The notes beneath the pieces were generated by a model. That model saw only the letters and a list, made by a program, of their open reading frames with translations, was not told where the DNA came from and did not search any database. DNA of 64,000 nt, from the NCBI GenBank assembly GCA_028622995.1, contig JAJQJQ010000047.1, positions 1,984,001 through 2,048,000 on the forward strand, read 5' to 3'. The first letter of the stretch is position 1. The number at the start of each line of letters is the position of its first letter. This document shows positions 12,922 through 23,897 of this stretch, piece by piece. The position numbers were made by a program, and so were the translations under genes. The stretch comes from Panagrolaimus kolymaensis. Lineage: Eukaryota; Nematoda; Chromadorea; Rhabditida; Panagrolaimidae.

Positions 12922-12996
12922 TGCACTGATATGGAACATTTCGAAATGCTTTATCCGGAAATGGCTAAAACTATGAAAGGTTTAAATCTTCGTTGA
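12922..12996 (+). other. Protein-like in-frame extension after the TPR/SET stop codon
   Basis: After the TGA at 12919-12921 the frame stays open for 24 codons (CTDMEHFEMLYPEMAKTM...GLNLR) and ends at TGA 12994-12996. The composition is normal protein and unlike the surrounding poly-T/poly-A DNA. It may be the ancestral C-terminus cut off by a nonsense change, a readthrough extension, or a sequence error. Confidence 0.45.
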
Positions 12997-13463
12997 AACA
13001 AAATCATAAGAATGAAATTCGTTTTTTAAATCCTTCTTTGTATTTTAGCTCTTTAATTTTATTTTTGTATTAAACGGTTTTTTGCCATGTAAACGCCAAA
13101 AAATTGTTATTCCGATTTTTGTAATTTTTCTTAAAACTTTGTAATCAAATTGTTTGGTTGCAAAATTAATTGATACCATAAATTTATTTTAAAAATTACA
13201 AATAAAGACACATAACTTTGTTGGTTTAATGCAAAAAAAAATTGGAAATCCAATTTTGTCATCTTGTAATTCGTAAACGCTACAATATTAACGAACAAAT
13301 GAATAACCAAGAATAGAAGGATCATCACCAACTGCAAGTCCAAATATACATACACCCATCATCATTTTTATGGAGTTATTGCTTTTTAAAAGGAACTTCA
13401 TTTTAAAAAAAAATAATTATTTCTTCGCATAAAATAAAATTTGTGAATGTTTTTTTTATTTAA

Positions 13464-13654
13464 AGGGACATAGCTATTTCATGCCTTTTCAAAAATTTCG
13501 ATACTGGGGCTGATAGGAACAGTTGGGGCGGCGCGTGTTTGAATTACCGTGCACTTTCTGTCTTACACGGTAATTCAAACACGCGCCTTACCAAGTGTAA
13601 CTTTCAGTCCCCACTATCGAAATTTCAAAAAAGGCATGAAATAGCTATGTCCCT
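13464..13654. mobile_element. Fold-back MITE with TTAA target duplication (191 bp)
   Basis: The sequence is almost a complete hairpin. It begins AGGGACATAGCTATTTCATG and ends with the reverse complement, and the inner arms (GCGTGTTTGAATTACCGTG and its complement) pair as well. The loop at about 13550-13565 is short. TTAA flanks both ends (13460-13463 and 13655-13658), as for piggyBac-like insertions. A TA duplication of mariner type would also fit the same bases. Confidence 0.8.
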
Positions 13655-13990
13655 TTAAGATCCCAAGCATTGATCTTAGAAACGCTCCAAAGTGTTTCCA
13701 TCTTCGGCACCAAACATTGTTGTAAAGTCGCAAAAATATTTAGCATGAACAATGAAATATCTAAATAAATGGAAGCTTTGGAAGAAAATTACTAAAAAAT
13801 ATAAAGAAGAATAAAAATATCTTAGAAACGCCGTCATTTTTTTTTAAATTTGTTTTGCATGCCAACTGAATTTGAAGTCTTGGTTACAATTTTTTTTATC
13901 TTCGTTTTTTTGGGTTTTGAAATTCTTTATTTGGTCTTATTTTCTAAAAAAAATTATTATTATTTGCTATTTATTTTTAAATTATTTAAA

Positions 13991-15084
13991 ATGCTTCAAC
14001 TTACAATTTATTCTAATCCCGCTGAAATCCAAAACTTTCCAATTCCTGAAAATATTATTTTTTACATGGCAAAAAATCCAAAATCTTTTGAATTTTATGA
14101 AAAACTTTTAAAAACTTGCAAATATTTTTATTTGAAGGCTCAAATTATTCCCATGAAAAATATTGGCTTTATTACTACTAATAATGTTTTACGGATTATG
14201 GAATTAAACAATCAGCATATTTTTCCGTTACCACAACTCGAAATGAAAAATTTGCGTAAGAAAATTTGGTTGAAAGATGGTTTAACTTTTTTTGCACCTT
14301 TTATTGGATACATTGATATATCCTGTTTGATACCAAAAATATATCGATGCGATTTAACGGAATTAGTTTTACTCAATCAAACTTTGACCTTGAATGAATT
14401 TAATTTTTTTATTGATTCCGGTAAAATCACAACTTTCGTGTTAGATCATTCGTTAATTTATGATAGTAAAAGTGAAACTATTTTACCAATTGAAAAATTG
14501 GTTGAAAAACTTCCAAATCTTTTACTTTTGGATATCAATTTTTCCCAAGAAAATGGATTTCATTTAATTACATCTGAAACAGCTAAAAATCTGGTTGTAA
14601 TTCCTCAAATTAATAATATTATTAAATTTCGACTATATAACACTCCAGAAACTTTTGAATTTGAGACATTTATGGAAGGTTTAAAGGTAAATAAAAAATT
14701 TAATTATATCTTTTGTATCCAAAACTTATAAATTTATTTCAGAAGCCCCGTAAACTAATTTGTTATTTTTTCTTTGTTGAAAATGTATCAAACAATTTCA
14801 AATATCGATTACAAAATTATATCAATAATTTACTTGCATTTGGCTTAAAAACTCAAAATCGACCTCCATTAATTAATTTTCCTGGAATAAACCGTGAAAC
14901 GCTTATAGCTTTAAAAAAACTTGAATATGCATATATTCATCGATCTCAACGTCAACGTTGTAATACACTAAAAAGAAAATTCATTCATTTTTTTGTGATT
15001 GTTTGTTTTGCTTTTCTCCTGTTTTATATGTTTTATGATCATCCATTGTTAATCACTTTCTTAACCATTTTCTTCAGCCGTTAG
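13991..15084 (+). CDS. F-box-like family protein with C-terminal membrane segment
   Basis: Two exons, 13991-14686 and 14743-15084, join in phase 0 to give 345 residues. Near the N-terminus is IPENIIFYMAK followed by LLKTCKYFYLK. This module is shared with the products at 48650-49450, 55543-56343 and the fusion gene at 44610-47151, and it looks like a diverged F-box. The middle is leucine-rich without a clear repeat. The C-terminus has one strong hydrophobic segment (FFVIVCFAFLLFYMFY) that the other copies lack. The frame is open upstream to 13850, but ATG 13991 matches the start position of the relatives. If the F-box reading is right, it would bind an SCF ubiquitin ligase. That is inference. 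Confidence 0.65.
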
Positions 15085-15831
15085 TTAATTCCATTTATTT
15101 TATGCAACTTTAATTTGAGAATTCATAAATAAATGTTCTAATTTTATTACTATTTTTTAATTTCAGTTTCATAATCTATGTATGCAAATTTGTTGGACAA
15201 TCGATTGAAATAAAAAAATTATCCTTTTTTATTTCCATTTTTTATGTGTTTTTTATTTGTAATTTTTTTAAATATAATGGTTTCTCATAAAAAAAATTTC
15301 TTTAAACAAAATACTGTCGCTGTTTTTTAATATTAGCTTTCAAAGGGCCAACAAAAATTTTTTTTTCTTCTAATAAACGTTATCAAAAAAAGACAAGCTT
15401 TCAAACATTCGAAAACATAGAGAGCGAAATACAAAAAAAAAAAGAAAACTGCAAAAAAAATTCCCTTTTTTGTTTTTTTTTGGGCCTTTTTAAAACAAAA
15501 ATTGTTTAAGATCAAACATTAATGCGAATGGGTGTATCTGGATTAGTCATATAATGTCTAGCGGTTTTTTTTCTTTCTGTGCTAACAAAGAAAAATATGT
15601 TATTCATTTCTTTTTTTTCGTGAACGTATTTTTTCGTTTTGATCTTTAGCGTTAAAGCGACAGCAAAAATTTTTTTTTACTTTTTTTAAGATTTTTTCTT
15701 TTTTGAATATTTTGTTTTCTACAATATTTTTAACTTTTTAATGCTAAACTCAAAAATAAATAAAAATATGAATCTAATTCAATGCAACATATACAACAAA
15801 AAATAATATAAAAGATATTGATTCATTAAAA
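15085..15831. other. Intergenic; no gene seen
   Basis: AT-rich sequence with poly-T runs. It contains the 3' end of the preceding gene (an AATAAA at about 15126) and nothing else that can be supported. Confidence 0.5.
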
Positions 15832-16018
15832 ATGTTTAATGTTGCTGCAGGTTCTATTAAAATTGAAGAACCAAAAACTAATACTCAAATGGAATCCAAT
15901 CCATCAATTAATGTAAATATCAATAATCCGAAGAAAATAAAGAAAATACGGAATAACATTTAAAATTTGGTATTTAATTCTTATTGGTGTTATTATTACT
16001 ACTTTAAAATTTGGGTAA
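15832..16018 (+). pseudogene. Small membrane-protein remnant with a frameshift
   Basis: ATG 15832 opens 43 codons of normal composition (AGSIKIEEPKTNTQMESN, NINNPKKIKKIRN) and stops at 15961-15963. Switching frame by one base near 15956 continues directly into a membrane-like segment (FKIWYLILIGVIITTLKFG) ending at 16018. A soluble N-tail plus one transmembrane helix split by a one-base shift is the simplest reading. The family is not recognised. Confidence 0.35.
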
Positions 16019-16261
16019 TTTAAACCACCATAGAGAAAGTTACCAAAACAATGGTTTCTTTTGTTTTTTCGAGATATAAAATTTTGTACTTTTTTTGAAG
16101 CCTTTACGTCTCATTGTTGTTTTTAACAATGTTTTGTTTAAGTTTTAGAAGTTTTTGGCTTAAAAAATATAAAAAAAAATTTATGGTGGAATTTCAACTA
16201 ATTTCTTTAATTTTGAGATAAATAGAATTTTTCATTTTTATGATAGCCCTGAAATGACAAA

Positions 16262-16535
16262 ACTTTCTGAATGAATAATTTTTATCTGATTTTTCTTCGT
16301 CGCTTTTATCCTCTTTTATTTCCTCTTTTTGCTTTTGAACCAAATATTTGAATTCTCCGTGTTTTGGTGGTGCTTTAACCGGTGTTTGGTAATTTGCAAA
16401 AAAAACCAAAGATTTTTGCCTTTCTTCTGTTTTTTATCGCTGATAAGCTTGTTATTTGCTTCAAGAATAGCGTTTCTTTTACGCCATTTATTATCGTATT
16501 AAGCTGCTCTTGCTTCATATTCACCATGATGTGCA
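16262..16535 (-). pseudogene. Decayed minus-strand gene fragment
   Basis: On the minus strand, a protein-like stretch (HHGEYEARAA, then a TAA at 16499-16501, then YDNKWRKRNAILEANNKLIS) runs to an 8-base poly-A/T tract at 16398-16405. The coding frame shifts there and continues as NYQTPVKAPPKHGEF and a Glu/Lys-rich tail to about 16262. One in-frame stop and one homopolymer frameshift indicate a dead gene or damaged exon. No family is recognised. Confidence 0.4.
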
Positions 16536-17141
16536 TATGCGAATTAATTTTATTAAGAAGAAAAAAAAATTAAAAAAAAAGAAATTTAAAATATTCAAAA
16601 AAAAAATAACCATCTTTTACAAAAGAAAAAATATCCAAAGCTGTTAACATTTTTTTGGATGATTTTTTTTAATGAATGGTCGCGTTTGTCTGCGTTTATT
16701 TTCTTCTTTATTTTTTGTTTTGAAACCTTTAGCGCACTCACAAGTCAAGGTGTTGTTTAAAGGTTTTTAATCGCTGGCATCGATGTTTATTCACAAATAA
16801 AATGAAGAGAAATAATTTGAAATAATTCACCAAATTATTTTTTGCATTTTTCTTTTTATTTTTTCACTCTCTTTGTTTTTTGAATATTTGAAAAGCTTTT
16901 TTCTCTCTTTTTTTGTGTTTTGTAATTTTGTTTAAAAGTTTTCAAAAAAAAAATCCAAATCTTCCCTAGGGCACTTGAGACAAACAAATTCATAATTTTT
17001 AATTTTTTTTTTGAATTATTTGCACCTTTAGACTTAAAACCTTAGTGTTCAAGAATTTAAAAATCGTAAAAAAAACTTGCGCCAAGCACGAATGTATTCG
17101 GCGAAGAAGAAAGCGAGCGAGATATTGTTTAAATTATTATT

Positions 17142-17480
17142 TTATTCTTTTTTAATTCGGTTGAAATAATTAAAAATAAACAAATAAATTTTTGTTGGCC
17201 ATTTGAAAACTGCTAATAAAAAAGCAATGTCTTCTTGTTCTAATGACACTGTATAATTAAAAAAATGGCTTAACTTCTGCAACAATATCGAGTTGAAATC
17301 ATTAAACATATTTTTTTTCATCGAAAATCCCACATTTGTGCATGGATATCTCGAGGCAAAGATGTCCTTTTCATCGACCTCTTCAATGGTTTCAAGACTT
17401 TCAAGCTTTTCTGCTAATGCTTTAAAATTAATTTCGTAATTTAAGCCATCAATGGGAGTTGAGGTTTCAATTATAAAATT
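17142..17480 (-). pseudogene. Orphan minus-strand reading frame
   Basis: The frame is open for 113 codons, with a clearly protein-like acidic stretch (FKALAEKLESLETIEEVDEK, DIFASRYPCTNVGF) and then MKKNMFNDFNSILLQKL and VSLEQEDIAFLLAVFKW. There is no ATG in the N-terminal half and no acceptor at its 5' border. It is either an exon of an unresolved gene or a remnant, possibly of the same gene as the fragment at 16262-16535. Confidence 0.35.
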
Positions 17481-20019
17481 TTACAAATTATAAACGTTAT
17501 AAAAAAAATTTGCATGATTGTTTTATAGTCATTTTTGAGAATACCGCTTGTTTATTAAATATGAAAAAAAAATGAAATAAAATTATTGGAACTTTTAGAG
17601 AATTTCAAAAAATTATATTGTTTTAATGCCCACATTCTAAAGGATGCAACGAACTAAATAAAAAAATGGAAGAAACCTATCTTGGGTATATTTCATTTTT
17701 ACCTACAAAATGTTTCACCAAGCATAAACAATTTTTTGTTTAAACAAAATACTGTCTTTTATCTACGCGTTTATTCAATTCTTATTCTATTAATAAACTT
17801 AAATTTTGAAGTTAATTTTTTCTTTTCATTCTTTTTTCTGCTTGAAAGAATATTTTAATTATTAACTCTTATTTTAGTTTCATTTGTTTGTTTATTCTTT
17901 CGTTTTCTTCAACTTTGAATGAACGCTTTTTTATTCTTTTGAACTTCAAAAAAAACTAAAGGTAAAAAATAGGTAAAATAGGTGACTTAGCCACCAATGA
18001 AAAGAAAAAAAGTGTTTGAAATTAAAAATAGCATAATTCTCTAAAGTCGTAAGAATCTTTGATTTATTAATTTAATTTTATTGCTTTTTTATAAAAATTT
18101 ATCTCTTCAAATTATTGTGTCGTAACTAATTTTTATTTTTTTATTCGAAACATAAATAGATTTAAATTTTTATGAGGGAAATAAGCGGTCATTTTATTAT
18201 TTATCCCATGACCACTGCAGACAGACGACATGCGCTTCTTTTTGCTCATTGCTCATGAAAAATGATCCATGTTTTTTTTCTTGTTTATTCATTCGGTTAA
18301 AGTCAAAAAGCAAAAATTCATAATTGTGCGCCCACCATTTTTGGGTTTTTCACATTTATGATTCCTTTTATTCCCGTTTTTTCCTCGGGTATTCTCCCAT
18401 AGGTTTTTCTCTTTCTCTTTTCCCCTTTTTTATTTTTACTTGTCGTCGTCGTCCGCAAATTTGTTAGTCATTCGTCATTCATTTTTCTGGCTAATTCATT
18501 CTCTTTTTCCCTTTTTTTATTTCATGAAACTAAAGCGTCGTGCAGCGGCCGGCGCCCGTTTCAACCCTGTTATTTTATGCAGCATTCAAAATCACACCTT
18601 TTTTTTCTTCTTTTTTACTCATTTTTAAGTAGTTTTCTCCATGGTTTTTCCTCTTTTCCTCGGTGGTTGGTAGCGGCGATGGGAGAATGGGAAAGATTAT
18701 TTTGTAAGCTTGCTTGCTTGCAGCTTTTTTCGCGCACGCATTATATTGTTTGTTTGTGTTGTTTGTGAATGGGGGTTTCAGCAAAATTGCTTCCTTATTC
18801 CTTTTTTTCTTCTTCTCAAATTGTTGACGCTTTTCGATTTTTTTTTTCAACGATTTTTTTGACGATTTTGAGTAATATTAAGGCAGTCGTTGCTGATACC
18901 GGTGTTCTTTTTTCCTCAAAAATTATTTCATCCAGAAAATCGTCGTCACTTTTTTTTATAATTTTAGATTTTTTATTTTTTAATATAAAAAAATGTGAAT
19001 AATTATTTGAAATAAAAAAACATTTTTTTTCATTGCTATTCAGTCAGTCAACCACCCAACCTCCGCATAGACATAAATATTATTATTTTCCTTTGTTTTT
19101 TGTTGACACTACTCACGCAAAAGTCAGTTATTTTAATTCTACAGCTCTCTTTTTTTGGTTTTCCCTATGTTTGGTTGGTCGCTATTTTTTTCTCACGGAG
19201 GAAAAAAACAACTATGCTAACAATCAACCAACCATATTTGTATATGAATATGCACATCTCAAAAAAGGAAGAAATAATAAATAAAAAATTAACCTGTTCG
19301 ATTCGAATTTCATCCTTTCTTATTTTTTGACGCGTTTTTTTCCATCTAATTTTTAGATATTTTCTTTTTTCTTTTTTCGCTTCTCTTTATTTTATTTTTT
19401 TTCCAGCCTATTTATTATTAGTTGAAATAAAAAGTAAACATTAGAAAATCTCTCAAAAAATCTCTCTCATTTTTTTAACATCCAACTACCACTTCCTGAA
19501 CCCTACTTTTTTTCAATATTTTTTTTTAGGTCGGTTGTTGTCAAATTTTTTTAGTGGTGTTTGTAAGCTTTTAAATTTTCTTCAGTATTTAGTAGTTACT
19601 TTGTGTATTTTGTTTCCTCTTTCTTCTCAATGGAATTGCTGGTGTCGGTTTTTTACTTCTTCATTTGTTTGACTTTGGCTTACATAACTTTTTTTTATTT
19701 GTAAGCTTTTTTTGCTTCACTAATTTTTTGTTTTACACCATGATATATTTGGTTGGTTTTTGGATGGTTTTTATTTTGTGAATTTTTCTTCGAAAGGAAA
19801 AAATTTCACGCGTATTAATTTTTTTGTTTTGAAAAATCAATTTATTTCCATATTTGTCAAAAAAAATTTCGTTTTAATTCGATTTTTTTCTCTGACCAAA
19901 CGAATAAATAATAATAATTTTTTATTAGTTTTATTTTTTCATCTTTTTTTATTGCATCAGCATCGCCAGCTTTTTTCGTATTATTTACGTATACGAAAGC
20001 TGAAAAAACGCAACAAAAG
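17481..20019. other. Upstream region of the 20.0-kb gene; no gene seen
   Basis: Long poly-T-rich DNA. A GC-rich island (GCGGCCGGCGCCCG, about 18544-18557) stands out sharply from its surroundings. The sequence directly before ATG 20020 is probably 5' untranslated sequence. Confidence 0.4.
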
Positions 20020-20895
20020 ATGAATGCTCTTTCACGCGTGGTTTCTGATTTGACACAGAAAAAAGGTGGTTCACGTAAACTTAAATATGAAACAACATCA
20101 GGATGGGATGAAGAAGATATAAATCCAATGGCTTTTTGTTCACCATTTCATGATCCTGTTTTACAACAACAACAAAACCAATCAAGTTTAAATTTTGCAT
20201 CATCATTATCCAATAATAAAGGTGAAAATGAGTCAGAGGCGACGAGGACGACACATCAGCCGCAAAACAGACATCAACAAGGGAAAAAAGCAAACGACGA
20301 TAAAAATTCAACACCAACAACAAAGGATATACCTGTTTTGGAAAAAGGTAGTCTCAATTTGAATGAACTTGATTATGATATGAGATTTCTTAAAAAACCT
20401 AATCCTCCATTAAAAAGGGTAAGCAAAATTTATTTAATTGACAATAAAAAATTATTTTGTTTTAATAAATTTTTTTTTGCAGATGTCTGCCGCATTTCGA
20501 CAACATTTTTCAACAGATTTTTTACGTTCTAAAAGTTTACAAAAACTCAATAATAAAGATGAAGAGGACCCCAAAAATCAGACCCAAGCAAACGCAGCAA
20601 TGGATGGATTTGAAGATGGTGGCTGTAAACATACGACATCATTGGGGAAATTTAAGCAACAAGTAAGTTTCAATTTTTTTCTCTGATCTCTTGCGGAATT
20701 TTATTTTATTTACAAAAAACGTTTTTTTGAGAACGAAAAAAAACCAAAAACGTGTTTGCTTTTATTTATTTATTTTAAATGTTTTTTTTTTTGCAGGCTC
20801 GAATCATCGATGTTCATGTTAATTATCTCAATGGATCAAGAAAAAATACGGATAATAAAAATTTATTAAAACATGATGAAATGGATTCCGATTAA
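20020..20895 (+). CDS. Unrecognised 225-residue polar protein
   Basis: Three exons (20020-20418, 20483-20662, 20797-20895) join in phase 0 with clean GTAAG donors and TTGCAG acceptors. The product is hydrophilic. It has a conserved-looking N-terminus (MNALSRVVSDLTQKK, SGWDEEDINPMAFCSPFHDP), a low-complexity Gln/Asn/Thr middle, a second ordered patch (NELDYDMRFLKKPNPPLKR, AAFRQHFSTDFLRSKSL) and a short C-terminus (RIIDVHVNYLNG). There is no signal peptide or membrane segment, so it is probably intracellular. I do not recognise the family. Gene-like splicing and composition make it a real gene. Upstream non-coding exons or a trans-splice site are possible. Confidence 0.75.
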
Positions 20896-21552
20896 TTATT
20901 ATAATTATTTTTAAAAAAACATTTATTTTTTATTCTTTTTTTCCCGGTTTTTTGGGCGCAAAAAACGCGTCATTGACGACGAAAAGAAAAAAGTATTCAC
21001 TGTTTTTAGCGTTTTTTTGTTTTGTTTTTATAAATAAGTGTATCCGAAAAAAGGGTTTAGTTAGTTTGTTTTTTCTTGTTTTCCTATAATATTAAACATA
21101 CTTGTAACAGCTAAATATTATTATTTTTCTTTCTCAAAATTATTTTGTTTTATTTAAATTCTTTGTTTATAAAGCAAAGGTTTCTTAAACTTTTTTCATT
21201 TTTAAATATTGGAAAAGCAGGAAATAATAAAAAAATCGTTTAAAATTAATTTTAACTTATTTTATAAGCATAAAAAGTGTAAAATAAAAAATTACCAAAA
21301 GCTCTTATTAAAATCTGGTTTAAATGGATTTAAACTCTTGGCACAAAGTGCACTAAAAAAGTGAAATGTTTTGATCAAAAATCGAATAATCATGAAACAT
21401 TGTTACTGTGATAGAAATTTCAATAAAAAAAATATTTATATTTTAAATAATTATGTTTTTTATTAAATTAAATTTTTGTTAATAACATGGCAGAAGTTCC
21501 ATTTTAAAAAATGAATATTAATAAATAAAAAATAAAATAAGTTGTAAATTAT
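20896..21552. other. Convergent 3' intergenic region
   Basis: Shared 3' flank of two convergent genes, AT-rich. It contains AATAAA/AATAAAA-type signals on both strands and no gene. Confidence 0.5.
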
Positions 21553-23861
21553 TTATTTGCTGGGTTCATTTGATTGAATAATATCGATTTTAGGGGATAA
21601 TTTAGATGAAGGCTGTTTCTTGGATTTCTTTGAACTTTTACACAATCCACAACATCGCGTTCTAACAGTTTCAGGGGATTCCGAATTTTTTGCTGCCTTT
21701 TCATTCGCCACAGTTGTCACTTGAATATTATTTTCTTCATTTGGGTCTATTCGATACATAGTTGCAGCTCGATAGGATTCCGTTCTACCATCCTAAAAAT
21801 TTAAATTACTATAAAATATTTAAACACAGAAAAAAAATTAAAAAAATACCAATTTTTTGTCCATAACAAATAATTTTAAAAAATCCAATAAAAAGAATAT
21901 TTAAAAAAAGCCGAAAGAATCTTTTACACTCTAACTTTTTTTCTTCTTCTTTTTTTCTTATAGCATGCATCTATCTAATACTTGGAGGCCAATATAGAGG
22001 CATTGCATTGAATTTCGATTTTTTTTAAAGCTTGCAAAAACAATGGCAGAGAAAAAAAAGGAGACAGAAAAGTGCCAAAAAGTAAGCTTCATGCTTTTTG
22101 AGGACGACATGTTTAAATAGCATCTAAGAAGGAAAAAAAGAAGAAAAAAGTAATGTATCTATCCCACGGGTATTTATTGAACACAAAAAAGCTTCTTTAA
22201 AAAGGAAAAAAGAAGAAAAAAAACATTCGTCATCAATCAGTTTTAAGTTTATGAATGAAAGATTGGTTAAGCATTTTCGAGAAAATAAAAAAAGTGATAT
22301 GAAATTGTGATACAAAAAAAGTGAAAAAGTTAAAAATTTTTAAATTGAAAATGGATTTAGCAAAATTTGTTATTTATTTTTCAATATTATTTGAAAGTCG
22401 ATCGCCAACACATTGCCTCGATTTTAATTAATGTTTTGCTTTCAGGAAAAAGTATTGTTAAAGAATGTTTTAGGTTTAAAAAAAATATTATTTATGAAAT
22501 TATATTATCAGTACAATCTAAACCAATTAAATGAGTAAATAAATATATAAATGGATTTTGCATAAATATTTTTTTTGTTGAATGCATTTTTCTTGAAATT
22601 CACGCTTTGGTGTATTTTCAATATTGTTTCAAACTGAGCAATGTAGTGTACTGAAAAAATTACCATAATTAATATTCCTATGCATTTTAAATGTGATAAT
22701 TATTCGACTGACCTCAGTTGGAGATAAAAGTGTTTGAATGCTTGAAAGATCCACGGCTTCTTTTAAAGCTGTTTCATAATCATCCTTGGCTTTTTGAGCT
22801 CCTTTAAAATCGAGTTTATTAATAAATTTACTTCGTTGCTCCATTAATTTTTTTAATCGATTGTTGACTTTTCTCAACCAAATGAGAACATGTTGCAATT
22901 CAGCGGCTTCAGAATATCTGCAAAAAAAAAATTTAAATTAAGGTTTAAGCTTTAATGTTTTTGCTTTTTTGGATTTTTAGTTTCTTACTTCTCTTCCCAC
23001 ACATTTTGATTTACTTTAACAGCTATAATTCGCATGGTTGCATCTAATTGAGCTAATTTTTTTGAAAAAGGACTTTTTCTTTGACGCGTTGGATCGACAG
23101 ACTTGGAACGCCTAAACCATATGACCTTTTATTTAACAATTTTTCTTAAGAAAAGAAAGAAACTTACTTTTGCCCGGTTGTTGGCTTTTCTAATGTATGA
23201 AACTTTGGGTTGTAAATGGATGGGTCTGCAACTTCTCCAGTTGAAACAAAAAATCTTGATGAACGTTTTTGACTTTTTAAAACTGAAATTTTTATATTTT
23301 ATAAATCGATTTTTTTTTGTGCGTAATATTTCTAAACTTTTCGTGTCTAATATTTCTAAACTAAAATTATTTTTGTGGTGTCACCCATAAATTAAAACAA
23401 ATATTGCCTTTATGATTTTTTGCAGGTTTTTTTGTATTTAAAATTTTCTGTAACTTACTTTCACAAATATCACAATCTTCTTCGGTGCAATATTCCAAAT
23501 GTGGAGTAATTTTTCGTTGAGGAATACTATTTTCTTCTCGTCGTGAAGCAGCTGCTGATGCCGACGATGGAGTTGGTGATCTCTCATATCTTCCTGAAGG
23601 CGTTGGAGAACGTCCTCGGGAAGGTGTAGGCGATCGATTAAATTCCCTTCCATTTTCATCTGAAGGCATTCGAGGCGATGGAGTACTCGCAGGGGATTGA
23701 GCAATTGGGGATAAAGAAGTTGAGCGTCGATAACCATTCATTGAATTTGGAACATTTAATCGATTTCGATTTTCCATTGAAAATGGCTGATAAATAGGTT
23801 CATCTTCGTCTTCATCGCTACTTAACGGAATAAAATTTTTCTTTATTTTTCTTGACGCCAT
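21553..23861 (-). CDS. Unrecognised Ser/Pro-rich coiled-coil protein
   Basis: Exons in order on the minus strand: 23861-23459, 23282-23168, 23111-22989, 22917-22713, 21792-21553. All phases match and give about 361 residues. The N-terminal third is acidic, then full of SPTPS-type repeats (RSPTPSRGRSPTPSG). A Cys cluster follows (CTEEDCDIC). The centre has FFVSTGEVADPSIYNPKF and a helical, coiled-coil-like region (WLRKVNNRLKKLMEQRSKF, FKGAQKAKDDYETALKEA). The tail contains RCCGLCKSSKKSKK, which could be palmitoylated. The first exon is open up to an acceptor AG at 23898-23899 without an earlier ATG, so MASRKIKK at 23861 is the start unless more 5' exons exist. The protein may be cytoskeletal or centrosomal; this is a guess. 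Confidence 0.75.
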
Positions 23862-23897
23862 TTTTTTGAATGCTTCACTACCCGGCTTCAAACGAAT

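Noticed and set aside
19285..19310. tRNA B-box-like GTTCGATTC
   Set aside because: No A box or cloverleaf can be formed around it.
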